NCBI GenBank assembly: GCA_963575745.1
Contig: CAUYUJ010019911.1
Span: forward strand, 42,501 to 106,500
Source: Prorocentrum cordatum
Lineage: Eukaryota; Sar; Dinophyceae; Prorocentrales; Prorocentraceae
DNA: 64,000 nucleotides
Direction of reading: 5' to 3'
Shown: positions 45,501 through 49,289 of the stretch, piece after piece
Numbering within the stretch: position 1 is the stretch's first letter
How the letters are laid out: each line of letters starts with the position of its first letter
Notes under the pieces: generated by a model
The model's database searches: none
What the model saw: only the letters and a program-made list of their open reading frames with translations
What the model was told of the DNA's origin: nothing
Position numbers and translations under genes: made by a program

Positions 45501-47467
45501 AGGGAGTCGGACACATGGTTTCCTCCTCGGTCTTCTCCCAATTCGCGTCGAGCAGTGTTGCGGGCAGCGCGCTTGAGCGGAGCTGTTTGTTCAGAGGGCC
45601 AGTGCCACAGAGTGCGTGAAGCGCTCGGCTGTCGCCGAGGGCTTGGGGAGTCTTACGCCCCAGGGTCGTGTTTGACATGTTCGTCTGGGGGAGCACCTGG
45701 CCAGGGTGCTGGCTGCACTGGTGAGGGAGGCAGTGGCGTTGAAGGGGATCGCCCCTGCATTCGGCGGCGAGCCCGGGCGGGAAGTGAGAAGGGGTGGGCC
45801 TTCTCAGAAGGCTCAGAAGTCCCCCGGCCTGCTGAGAAGTTTTCTAAGCATTTCCCCGAAGCACAGGATAATTACCTCTCAGAAGGCGCGAGGGCTTCTG
45901 CGAAGTCCCGCCGCCTTCTGAGAAGCCCTCCTCCTCACGTCCTCCCCTCGCTCGCCGCCAATTCATGGCCCATTCATCGCAAATCTGGGCTTGGGCATTC
46001 CACCCTACCCGGGAACGTCCGCTTCTGCTGACCAGGCGCCTGTCGCTGATGCTGTCGTCTGCTGCGCGTGAGAGTGGCGGGGGGCGCGGAGTGGCCAAAC
46101 CAAGAGAGTGCAAGCCGCGAACCAAAGATCCCCCTTCGCCTCGGGTCACTCCTGCGCGTATGGTCGATATCGGCGATGCACTGACGTCGATGCCAGGCCG
46201 AGGCGCTCACAGAGGAGCGAGAGAGTGGCAACCCACAGTCCGAGGGAACGAGCAAGTACCACTGTGCCAGAGAGGTCGCCCCGGTGCAACGCGTCGCCTG
46301 GCGTGCCCATGGCAAATGACGCTTCGCCTTCAGCCTACCTTTCCATCCTGGTCGGCGACTTCGTGCTCCTCGCGCACGTCGTTTCCACTGTCGTTCGGAT
46401 GCAACTCCTGGGAGGTCAAATTCTGTTTTTGCCCTGGTCCAAAGTCGGGCTTAATCCGGCTTGATCGGGCTACATCCCGCTTAATCCCGCTTGATCCGGC
46501 TTAATCCGAGGCCCACTCCGGCATAACAGCCCCCCAAATGGGGCTTAAGCCTCCTGGATCTTTCCGACGAAGACCTCCCAGTAGTTGCCTCCTAATCCTC
46601 GCGCACGTCGTTCCCACTGTCGTCGTCATGCGCATCTTCCTTGTCGCCTCGCTCCTTCAGCCACCGCCGTTGCGCACCTGCTCTTGCACAGCCTCCTGCG
46701 GCCGGCACTGCGCAGTTCGGTGCTCGGGCCTCTTGCTGCCGGCAGGGCCAAGTCGGGCCTGTCCCTCTACAGGGGGAATTTTCAAGAATAGGAAAAATAA
46801 TCAGGCGACGATTTTTGGATTATTTGTTGTATTTTTGGAATGATTTTCGGGTATTTCTTATTTTCCGTCCAAAATCCCCCTGTAGGGGGACACGCCCGAC
46901 CTAACAGTAGGGTCCCCGTGCTACCCCCGCGTGCGAGCTGGTGTTTTTGCACGCCCTCCCCCCGCCCCCTCGGTTTCAACCTTCAGTGCGGGCGGTGCAG
47001 ATTTTTTCCCGACCCTAGCCGGTCGCGCGATCGACATTGAAATGGGAGGGCCGGGGGGCTGGCCAGACACCATGTCCGCACCGGGTTGTAGATGGGCGCC
47101 CGTCCCTGAAGCAGGCGGCCGTTGGTGGGTGTACCTGCCGAGTCCCATGGCCTTCGTGGTGTTGGCCTGGGCGCCCGAGAGGGGCCCTTCCCTCCTTCGG
47201 GGGGCGCGCGGGGAGTGGCGCCGTGCGCCTCGCGGTGGCGGGCCCCGGAGAGCTGTCCATCTCCAGAGGGCGATCGCGAGATCGCCCTTTTTCAGACCAG
47301 GTGGAATCCTTCTCCTCCCTCCCTCCTGCCTCCTCCCTCCGCCTCCTCTTGCCCTTCCTCCCGCTTCAACTCTCAGGAGGGCAAGGCAGCCGTCAGCGAA
47401 GACGCCATTCCTTCCGTGGACCCGACGCTCTTCTTCAGGGTCCTGTTCGGCTCGGACCTGGGTTGGG
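20286..47467 (+). CDS. DnaJ-X-type J-domain protein, five exons spread over 27 kb (partial)
   Basis: Five short exons on +, joined in phase 0, give a J domain: LYDIIGVP and EIKRAYYK (helices I-II), LKVHPDKNPGDPE with the HPD motif that stimulates Hsp70 ATPase, FQELAQAYQ (helix III) and VLSDAKLWERYDK (helix IV). The fifth exon adds VDPTLFFRVLFGSD, typical of the DnaJ-X region of plant/fungal proteins such as Arabidopsis ATJ10 and yeast Caj1. The product should be a soluble Hsp70 co-chaperone. Splice boundaries are AG|G at both ends of each intron, with donors GT, GC, GC and GA. The N-terminus and everything after LFGSD are not found here. Intron 1 contains a complete gene (24230-27016) on the same strand. 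Exon 5's end is uncertain: GTGAGG at 47468 is one candidate donor. Confidence 0.88.
20808..20958. mobile_element. Short TIR element, family 1 copy 3 (151 bp)
   Basis: Left GTCGGGCGTGTCCCTCTACA, right TGTAGGGGGACATGCCCGAC; inner part T-rich, no ORF. It lies in DnaJ intron 1, about 430 bp after exon 1. Confidence 0.9.
20959..21304. other. Intronic spacer
   Basis: GC-rich part of DnaJ intron 1; nothing recognised. Confidence 0.4.
21305..21830 (+). repeat. G-rich minisatellite (CTTGGGGGCC class)
   Basis: Degenerate units around CTTGGGGTCCTCTTGGGAT and GGGCCGTCTTGGGCTGGTCTT within DnaJ intron 1. Same orientation as the other arrays of this class. Confidence 0.6.
21831..23200. other. Intronic spacer with short dispersed repeats
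   Basis: About 22645-22685 (ACCTACGCCCAGAGGGCTGG) matches about 15846-15872. About 22945-23010 is a copy of the GGCCTCTGG module. No gene recognised. Confidence 0.45.
23205..23865 (+). repeat. ACTCAGACTCACTCA minisatellite
   Basis: Degenerate array of CACTCAGACTCGCTCACACT-like units for about 650 bases. The long Ser/Thr/His open frame over it is a repeat product. It ends about 360 bases before the large ORF. Confidence 0.85.
24230..27016 (+). CDS. Tandem ABC ATPase - GNAT acetyltransferase fusion with two Cys/His repeats
   Basis: A 928-codon uninterrupted frame, open back to a TGA at 24137. GTG 24230 is nominal; the first ATG is 24323, so the true start is unresolved. ABC domain 1: Walker A GPTSSGKS (24485-24508), signature LSNGERSR (from 24671), Walker B-like CVLEDFCADTDE. 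ABC domain 2: Walker A GPSGTGKS (25289-25312), signature LSSGEQ (25484-25501), Walker B-like VDEFCSGLD. GNAT domain, about residues 560-680, with the acetyl-CoA loop VVLPSYQGLGLG near 26090-26120. The tail holds two CX2CX7HX3C repeats (26618-26665, 26792-26839), each preceded by VTxRLTxLYGxTAGC. The ABC-acetyltransferase combination resembles prokaryotic/archaeal COG2401; substrate unknown. It lies whole inside DnaJ intron 1, same strand, without introns, which suggests transfer or retroposition. An alternative frame upstream (about 24075-24250) also looks coding and could be a frameshifted N-terminus. Confidence 0.88.
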   Translation: MPLEPAAAQAGGQPRGGLCASAHRVHLRSDWMASHRPLSWSVGVDSFTRALAEDFDGSSGHDSVSWKLPRMQGSVPEDFGVGVIFGPTSSGKSAWCRELFPDAVREEPEFDPAAAVCSHPGFEGNPLDRLSSVGLNRIWSWLRPARALSNGERSRVLTALSVKSASPPSACVLEDFCADTDELTAESTATSLARLVKRDGIRRLVVVTTKKGVLAHLAPDWVLFAASGRVCTNPLPPDERRARVDISWDALRSFPEEDGTKAVIAGEIDRGTPEGQAASGPRREKVRLAAGADRIATWGRTADTRRLTVEVATDEVTAKVAEAMEVEFEGRTTTELHDFSSARDPGALVTAIVGPSGTGKSSELRRCTDGAALAPLKWDPALAVVSHFGSEGCTPQEAAGLLAAAALPPRAALRPWHVLSSGEQARAEIARRLARGEPVDEFCSGLDARTTEKVCRGVAKYVRETRRTLVVATVNEAVVQWLWPDVVLFSDSGETVRFDGPEPTASQVAAAAAAAAAAVGGRSLARHGSQADGADERQLEELLRPRPWKLAAAPLSREGARLWWQETFHAHHYLTGNLSKNVQAVLIRDTLTGNPVAFESFILLCGKYTQDITYLEHRLVVLPSYQGLGLGPKLSEGIGHFLVANNRVFRGATAHPRLVAARKARSDLWAELPDSGKLMKQSDWKGGDKGGKMRRVWKFMFLGGAGGNQHLLDQKRGQKEKADSDAAAAVPAVVPREGTSEEGEELPTPSPKRHAQERSPETAEKATGCRGRSGPRPGCARYVTPRLTKLYGATAGCPRCDGSTKSGHTAACRQRIRCLVERAPEPAVAAEPAEAARRTNVTTRLTRLYGTTAGCPRCEGSSTGCHTPGCRERIKSLMEASEAVEPPAPASAGASSDGTMEVDTSSLLDRALKRRRTHSDDFIPPVSL
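27017..27689. other. 3' flank of the ABC-GNAT gene with a T23 run
   Basis: A run of about 23 T (27231-27253) lies about 215 bases after the stop. In this orientation it is not the poly(A) tail of a + strand retrocopy. The rest is GC-rich with no recognised feature. Confidence 0.5.
27690..27895 (+). repeat. Dispersed repeat R, copy 1
   Basis: Matches 31645-31830 in order: CTACTGTAGCC, GATCACCAGAA, CACGTGTCGGGCCCTGGGA, ATTTCTGGGATGTGGTCCTT, AAGTACGATGGG, GCAACATAA. No TIRs and no intact ORF. Confidence 0.8.
28381..28647. mobile_element. Short TIR element, family 5 (about 267 bp)
   Basis: Left arm GGGTCCCAAAACCGTGTGGT extending through GACGGACAGCGCGGTGA; the right arm is its imperfect inverse ending in CGGTTTTGAGACCC. 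Arms about 35 bp, no ORF. It ends about 110 bases before DnaJ exon 2. Single copy in the window. Confidence 0.65.
28759..28803 (+). CDS. DnaJ exon 2 (HPD motif)
   Basis: 45 nt encoding AALKVHPDKNPGDPE, including the invariant HPD. Acceptor CCCGAG|GCC, donor GAG|GCACGAG (GC type). Phase 0 on both sides. Confidence 0.9.
29058..29320 (+). pseudogene. Probable non-LTR retrotransposon fragment
   Basis: One frame reads AAREQACLPLADGGLGMHSL and then RRLPAFVGSWLACLAE. This resembles the region after the RT domain of LINE-type polyproteins (pattern QxxLPxxxGGLGLxS...AxxASW). Flanking sequence loses the resemblance, and no RT catalytic motif is present, so only a short remnant remains. It lies within DnaJ intron 2. 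The assignment rests on motif memory only. Confidence 0.4.
29321..29808. other. Intronic spacer
   Basis: A short inverted pair is visible at about 29620-29672 (GGTGAGCGCACCCTCCGTC and its approximate inverse). Nothing else recognised. Confidence 0.4.
29809..29941. mobile_element. Short TIR element, family 1 copy 4 (133 bp)
   Basis: Left GTCGGGCCTGTCCCTCTACA, right TGTATGGGGGACACGCCTGAC; T-rich interior, no ORF. It is preceded by a short palindrome (TGTCTAAAACATG / CATGTTTTAGACA near 29761-29790). Confidence 0.88.
30188..30500 (+). repeat. GGTGCCC array followed by TAGCCCTA array
   Basis: 30188-30275 is a GGTGCCCGGGTGCCTGG array; 30281-30500 is a degenerate TAGCCCTATAGCCC array. The latter is not a telomere-type G-strand repeat. 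Confidence 0.85.
30555..30665 (+). repeat. 27-bp tandem repeat, four units
   Basis: CAAAAGGAATCC (last unit CAAAAGGAGTTC) recurs at about 30567, 30594, 30621 and 30648, period 27, with variable middles. Confidence 0.85.
30666..31644. other. Intronic spacer
   Basis: Contains a short (GA)n run near 30700-30730. No gene recognised; several overlapping open frames lack motifs. Confidence 0.4.
31645..31830 (+). repeat. Dispersed repeat R, copy 2
   Basis: Second copy of the repeat at 27690-27895, about 4 kb away in the same orientation and intron region. Shared landmarks include TCACGTGTCGGGCCCTGGGA and TTTCTGGGATGTGGTCCTTA. Confidence 0.8.
32100..32490 (+). repeat. G-rich minisatellite (CTTGGGGTCC class)
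   Basis: Degenerate CTTGGGGTCCTCTTGGGGGT and GGGGGGCCTC units, same class and orientation as the arrays at 15240, 18120 and 21305. Confidence 0.6.
32770..33972 (+). repeat. Segmental duplication unit A
   Basis: A TTA/TTG tract and an edge motif (TTCTGAAGAATAATTATTG) precede a body with CTCGCACCTGGTTTTTTGAC, GGGTTACAACAACAACGGCT, a degenerate CGCTCTCGCTTGGGACTTCC array, CCTTCGTGGCCCC repeats and a GTC tract (33545-33640). It closes with AAGACGAAGAGGGCGGGTAT, another TTG tract and the edge motif again. Unit B (34700-36700) has the same order. Open frames inside are repeat-derived. Confidence 0.85.
33973..34699. other. AT-rich spacer between duplication units
   Basis: CCCTTGCAAAAAATAAGSTA occurs at 34096 and 34158 (a 62-bp tandem duplication). 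A GAGGAAGTCTCAGG motif related to the 160-bp satellite is near 34038. A T/A homopolymer joint lies at 34263-34287. No gene recognised. Confidence 0.6.
34700..36700 (+). repeat. Segmental duplication unit B with expanded minisatellite
   Basis: The same order of modules as unit A, bounded by TTG/TTA tracts (34705-34905 and 36405-36660). The difference is expansion of the CCCTTCGTGGCCCCCTCGCT / CCCTTCGTGGCCCCGTTGCA minisatellite to about 30 units (35360-36020). The PFVAPSLPFVAPLQ-type reading is a repeat product. A GTC tract lies at 36060-36140. Confidence 0.88.
36715..37600 (+). repeat. Polypyrimidine (CTC/CCTTCT) tract
   Basis: About 550 bases of CTCCTC/CTTCTC, then CTCTCT at about 37276-37300 and further CT-rich sequence to about 37600. 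Several long open frames on both strands are composition artefacts. Confidence 0.9.
37601..38339. other. Intronic spacer before DnaJ exon 3
   Basis: A minus-strand open frame (37531-38427) is present but has no recognised motif and overlaps exon 3, so it is not called. The end, rich in CCC and CT, forms the acceptor region of exon 3. Confidence 0.45.
38340..38378 (+). CDS. DnaJ exon 3 (J-domain helix III)
   Basis: 39 nt encoding ASKRFQELAQAYQ. Acceptor CGCGGAG|GCC, donor CAG|GCACCCG (GC type). Phase 0 on both sides, so it fits precisely between exons 2 and 4. Confidence 0.9.
38545..38650 (+). repeat. (CTC)n tract
   Basis: CTCCTC and TTCCTC triplets with one CCCCTC block, in DnaJ intron 3. 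Confidence 0.85.
39146..39245. other. Assembly gap (100 N)
   Basis: 100 N following a GAG tract (39122-39145). It lies within DnaJ intron 3, so that intron's length is a minimum estimate. Confidence 0.99.
39246..40255. other. Intronic spacer
   Basis: GC-rich part of DnaJ intron 3, nothing recognised. Confidence 0.4.
40256..40326 (+). repeat. (CTC)n tract
   Basis: Nearly pure CTC triplets with one CGTCATC interruption. Confidence 0.9.
40870..41000 (+). repeat. Dispersed repeat, copy 2 (partner of 10515-10640)
   Basis: Landmarks GTTCGACTCAAG, GCAGCATCGACGCA, GTGGAGCGAGTGG and CCAGGAACGAGCATC appear in the same order and orientation as at 10515. It ends about 30 bases before DnaJ exon 4. Confidence 0.65.
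41032..41070 (+). CDS. DnaJ exon 4 (J-domain helix IV)
   Basis: 39 nt encoding VLSDAKLWERYDK. Acceptor CCTGCAG|GTG, donor AAG|GACCTCCC (GA type). A GT site 20 bases later (41091) would put exon 5 out of frame, so the GA donor is preferred. Confidence 0.88.
41800..42640 (+). repeat. Pair of ACGCCCGTCC...GACTCGGGACGG repeats flanking a CTC tract
   Basis: The segment CGTCGACTCGGGACGGARCA occurs at about 41820 and 42594, either side of a (CTC)n tract (42145-42550). Other short hairpins occur in 41580-41720 (for example CGCCAGATTCCCC with AGGGGTTTCTGGCG). No gene recognised in DnaJ intron 4. Confidence 0.6.
42145..42550 (+). repeat. (CTC)n polypyrimidine tract
   Basis: About 400 bases of CTC/CCT triplets. 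Gly/Arg/Glu-rich minus-strand frames are artefacts. Confidence 0.95.
43391..43565. mobile_element. Short TIR element, family 4 (about 175 bp)
   Basis: Left arm contains CCACCCCAACCCAACCCGAAG; the right arm ends with its inverse (CTTCGGGTTGGGTTGGGGTGG) followed by TCTGGTAGGTAG, inverse of the left CTACCnACCAG-like edge. Arms about 35 bp. The interior has C and G homopolymers and no ORF. Confidence 0.7.
43762..43971. mobile_element. Short TIR element, family 2 copy 1 (210 bp, about 48-bp arms)
   Basis: Left arm starts AGGGGCAACGATAGGGGGGG and runs to ATGCATCGACC; the right arm is its inverse, ending CTAGCGTTGCCCCT. The interior carries a second nested inverted pair based on ATCGCCGAT / GGGGCCCGATAG. 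No ORF. A second copy is at 45266-45487, half-copies near 16640-16745 and 45960-46010. Confidence 0.8.
43975..44100 (+). repeat. GCGTTCC-palindrome repeat family, copy 2
   Basis: AGAGCGTTCTGGAACGCTCT, CAGAGCGTTCCGGAATGCTC and GAAGGCCGCGGCGCC in order, as at 12325 and 47828, then diverging. Directly adjoins the preceding TIR element. Confidence 0.6.
44236..44493. mobile_element. Short TIR element, family 3 (about 258 bp, about 45-bp arms)
   Basis: Left arm TTGACCCAGAAGGGGGTCCA, then AAGGGGGTGGTGCAAT; the right arm is the inverse (ATTGCACCACCCCCTTT, CTGGACCCCCTTTTGGGCTT). The interior is rich in GTGCAAT/TTGCA words and a T run; no ORF. One copy here. Confidence 0.8.
44494..45084. other. Unassigned intronic region
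   Basis: GC-rich, no gene or repeat recognised. Confidence 0.4.
45085..45265 (+). repeat. Dispersed composite repeat, copy 2 (partner of 16480-16640)
   Basis: GCTCGAGGTTCGAGGTTTTC, GCCTCGGGGTGCC, GGGGTGCCCAGATTGTCCCG, GCGGCCGCTGGAGA in the order seen at 16450-16640, again followed by a family 2 TIR element. Confidence 0.6.
45266..45487. mobile_element. Short TIR element, family 2 copy 2 (about 220 bp)
   Basis: Left arm GGGCAACGTGAGGGGGGCAT with a triplicated GCTCAGGG insert, to ACGCATCGACC. The right arm is inverse (GGTCGATGCTTCCCCCCTGA to TGTTCCCC). The interior has ATCGCCGATC / TATCGGCGAT as in copy 1. Confidence 0.65.
45488..46439. other. Unassigned region with a degenerate family 2 remnant
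   Basis: About 45960-46010 resembles part of TIR family 2 (GCCCATTCATCGCAAAT, CCACCCTACCCGGGAACG). Several GCTTCTGAGAAG-like words form short hairpins between 45800 and 45930. No gene recognised. Confidence 0.4.
46440..46515 (+). repeat. GGCTTAATCC minisatellite
   Basis: About six units alternating CGGCTTAATCC and CGGCTTGATC. Confidence 0.85.
46752..46900. mobile_element. Short TIR element, family 1 copy 5 (149 bp)
   Basis: Left GTCGGGCCTGTCCCTCTACA, right TGTAGGGGGACACGCCCGAC; T-rich interior, no ORF. It lies about 480 bp before DnaJ exon 5. Confidence 0.9.
46901..47376. other. End of DnaJ intron 4
   Basis: GC-rich, then a strong polypyrimidine tract (about 47310-47374) directly before the exon 5 acceptor. 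Confidence 0.5.
47377..47467 (+). CDS. DnaJ exon 5 (start of DnaJ-X region)
   Basis: Encodes EGKAAVSEDAIPSVDPTLFF then RVLFGSD. Acceptor CTCTCAG|GAG after a long pyrimidine tract. The DPxxFFxxLFGS pattern is characteristic of DnaJ-X proteins and directly follows YDK as in that family. The 3' boundary is uncertain: a GT site at 47468 or an AG|GA site a few bases later are both possible. The frame beyond runs into poly-Glu from a GAG tract and is probably intron. Confidence 0.8.
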
Positions 47468-47479
47468 GTGAGGATGATG

Positions 47480-47632
47480 ATGAAATCGAGGAGGAGGAGG
47501 AGGAGGAGGAGGAGGAGAAGGAGGAGGAGGAGGAGGCAGAGGAAGAGGAGGAGGAGGAGGAGGAGGAGGAGGAGGAGAAGGAGGAGGAGGAGGAGGAGGA
47601 GGAGGAAGACGAAGAGGAGGAGGAGGGGGATG
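47480..47632 (+). repeat. (GAG)n tract
   Basis: About 150 bases of GAG/GAA triplets immediately after exon 5. Confidence 0.92.
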
Positions 47633-47827
47633 AGGGAGGCGGGAGGATGGAGAAGGGAGGAGGGCGGAATCCTGGCCCTGAGGGCCTGGACGGAGACAGA
47701 ACAATTACGCGACGCTCGGGTGCGGCACGGGTCTCGTTACCCTCGGCACCCCTAGAACTGGCCGTGGGAGCGGTGCTAGGCCGTAAGCGGAAGGGCGGAC
47801 GTCGGGAGGGGCTAGGACAGGGATGAG

Positions 47828-47985
47828 ATCGTTCTAGCGCGTTCGGGAACGCTCTCAGAGCGTTCCAGGACGCTCTGAGAAGGCCTCGGCGCCCGATACA
47901 TAGATCTGGCGGATCTTTGAGATTCCCGATTGATTCCTGTCCAATTTTGTCCCTGCCCTGGCTTCGTCTTAGGACGAGCAAGGAG
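47828..47985 (+). repeat. GCGTTCC-palindrome repeat family, copy 3
   Basis: GCGCGTTCGGGAACGCTC, CAGAGCGTTCCAGGACGCTC, GCCTCGGCGCCCGATACA, CCCTGCCCTGGCTTCGTCTT: the same order as 12325-12480, 35 kb away and same orientation. Confidence 0.7.
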
Positions 47986-48164
47986 AGGAGAGAACAAGGG
48001 GGCCCTAGAACCTCCCCCTCGCGAGGGCATCAGCCTCCTCGGGTCCAGGGTTCTAACATGTGAAGACACACGCATTTTCGTAGTGCCATTGGTTGTCTTC
48101 CATGACATCAGGAATACCGAGCGGCCTTTGGCCCGTCCCGCCGCCGTGCCCTCGTTGTGAACAA

Positions 48165-48415
48165 GAGGCCTCTTGGATGCCTCTCGGGGTCTCTTGAATG
48201 CGTCTTTGGGGCCCTCCCTTCCTGTGGCATCTTAGGGGCCTGCTGGCTGTCTCGGGGGCCATCTTGGGGTGGATCCAAATCGCAACTCGAGCTTTTCCGC
48301 TTGGGCGCCTTGGGGGTCTCTTAGGAGACTCCTGGGGTCCTCCCGGGTCTGCTGTGCCTCGGAGGCCGTCTTGGGCGGGTCTTCGGGGCCTTTGGGCCGT
48401 GTTGGGTGTCCTTCT
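48165..48415 (+). repeat. G-rich minisatellite (CCTCTTGG class)
   Basis: Degenerate GGCCTCTTGGATGCCTCTCG and GGGGGCCATCTTGGGG units, same orientation as the other arrays of this class. Confidence 0.55.
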
Positions 48416-48443
48416 TCAGGAAAAACAGAGCCGAGTATTCCGA

Positions 48444-48609
48444 GTTTCTTATAAGCGTCGGGGGGGCGTCACCCCCGCCGACAGCCCCACATCGACCCCC
48501 GTCGCGGGCAGCCACCGCGCGCCGAAGACGCTCCGACCCCCGTCGCGGCGCGACGACGAGGCGAGGTTGACCCCCGTCGGGGGGGCACCCCCCACGTTTA
48601 TCAAGAAAC
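48444..48609. mobile_element. Short TIR element, family 6 (about 166 bp)
   Basis: Left GTTTCTTATAAGCGTCGGGG and right CCACGTTTATCAAGAAAC are imperfect inverses, about 30-bp arms. The interior repeats GACCCCCGTCG. It lies just 75 bp before the copia element. Confidence 0.55.
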
Positions 48610-48683
48610 CCAAGAGTCTGCGAAAGCCATTCAAACACCCTGTGCTTTTCAGTGATGTTGGCCTCCTGGGCCGGCCCCCCAGG

Positions 48684-49012
48684 TGCGAAGATGAGCGAGT
48701 TTTGTGCCCCAGCCGAAACGCAGTAGCTCAGCAGTTTAGAGACTGGTACCCCGACCGGGGTAAGTGGAGTTTTTAAAACAGGATAACATAACACGTTATG
48801 TTTCCGCGGCCGTTTGCTATCGAACGATATCAGGGGATCCCCTTTTCGAGCCAGCAGCGATAACAAGTTATCAGATGTGTTCCAGTCACAGACTGGGGTT
48901 TCCCTGATTTCACAAGCTGTGTGTGCGAGGCATACGCCTCATTTCATAAAGGTCGACCGAGCGGATCTTGCAGCTCGCGGCCAAAAGCAGCTCGACATCA
49001 TTATCATTGACA
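48684..49012 (+). repeat. 5' LTR of copia element
   Basis: 329 bp, TGCGAAGATG...CATTGACA, with TG/CA termini. A TTTTTAAAA stretch at about 48768-48777 could serve as a core promoter element. Two mismatches to the 3' LTR. Confidence 0.95.
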
Positions 49013-49013
49013 C

Positions 49014-49031
49014 TGGTAGTGCGGAGCTTGT
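49014..49031 (+). other. Putative primer-binding site
   Basis: TGGTAGTGCGGAGC begins one base after the 5' LTR. It starts with TGGTA as expected for pairing with the CCA end of a tRNA (initiator-Met type is usual for copia), but the match beyond that is partial. Confidence 0.5.
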
Positions 49032-49046
49032 GTTTCGAGACGGCCT

Positions 49047-49289
49047 ATGCTTTTGTATTGGTTCAGTTTCGTGACACTCCTTCATATCTCAAAGACCTGT
49101 TCCTCGCGGTCAGGCAGTTCATACCCTAACGAGAACAAGTTCTCGGACTACCACTACGAGCTCAACCTCACCGACCCCTACACGTTCAAAATGGCTTTCT
49201 CAGAAAAACGACGCGGAGCTAACCAACATGTGTGGTTGGACAAGGATGGCACACCATGCTACGACGGAGACGCAGCAGCAGCAGAATAA
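49047..49289 (+). CDS. gag: Copia Gag N-terminus, ending at in-frame TAA
   Basis: 80 codons from ATG 49047 (a second ATG lies near 49190) to TAA 49287-49289. It ends VWLDKDGTPCYDGDAAAAE, resembling the start of copia Gag proteins (a WDG-type motif before the capsid helices). The next codons in the same frame (WDERVRLGFLGVDTLEKKK) continue Gag, so the stop splits one protein. Either a point mutation or a readthrough site; the sequence alone cannot tell. Confidence 0.75.
   Translation: MLLYWFSFVTLLHISKTCSSRSGSSYPNENKFSDYHYELNLTDPYTFKMAFSEKRRGANQHVWLDKDGTPCYDGDAAAAE

Noticed and set aside
47468-47826. Poly-Glu extension of DnaJ exon 5
   Set aside because: Arises from a (GAG)n tract right after a plausible donor; the DnaJ-X family continues with a different sequence after LFGS.
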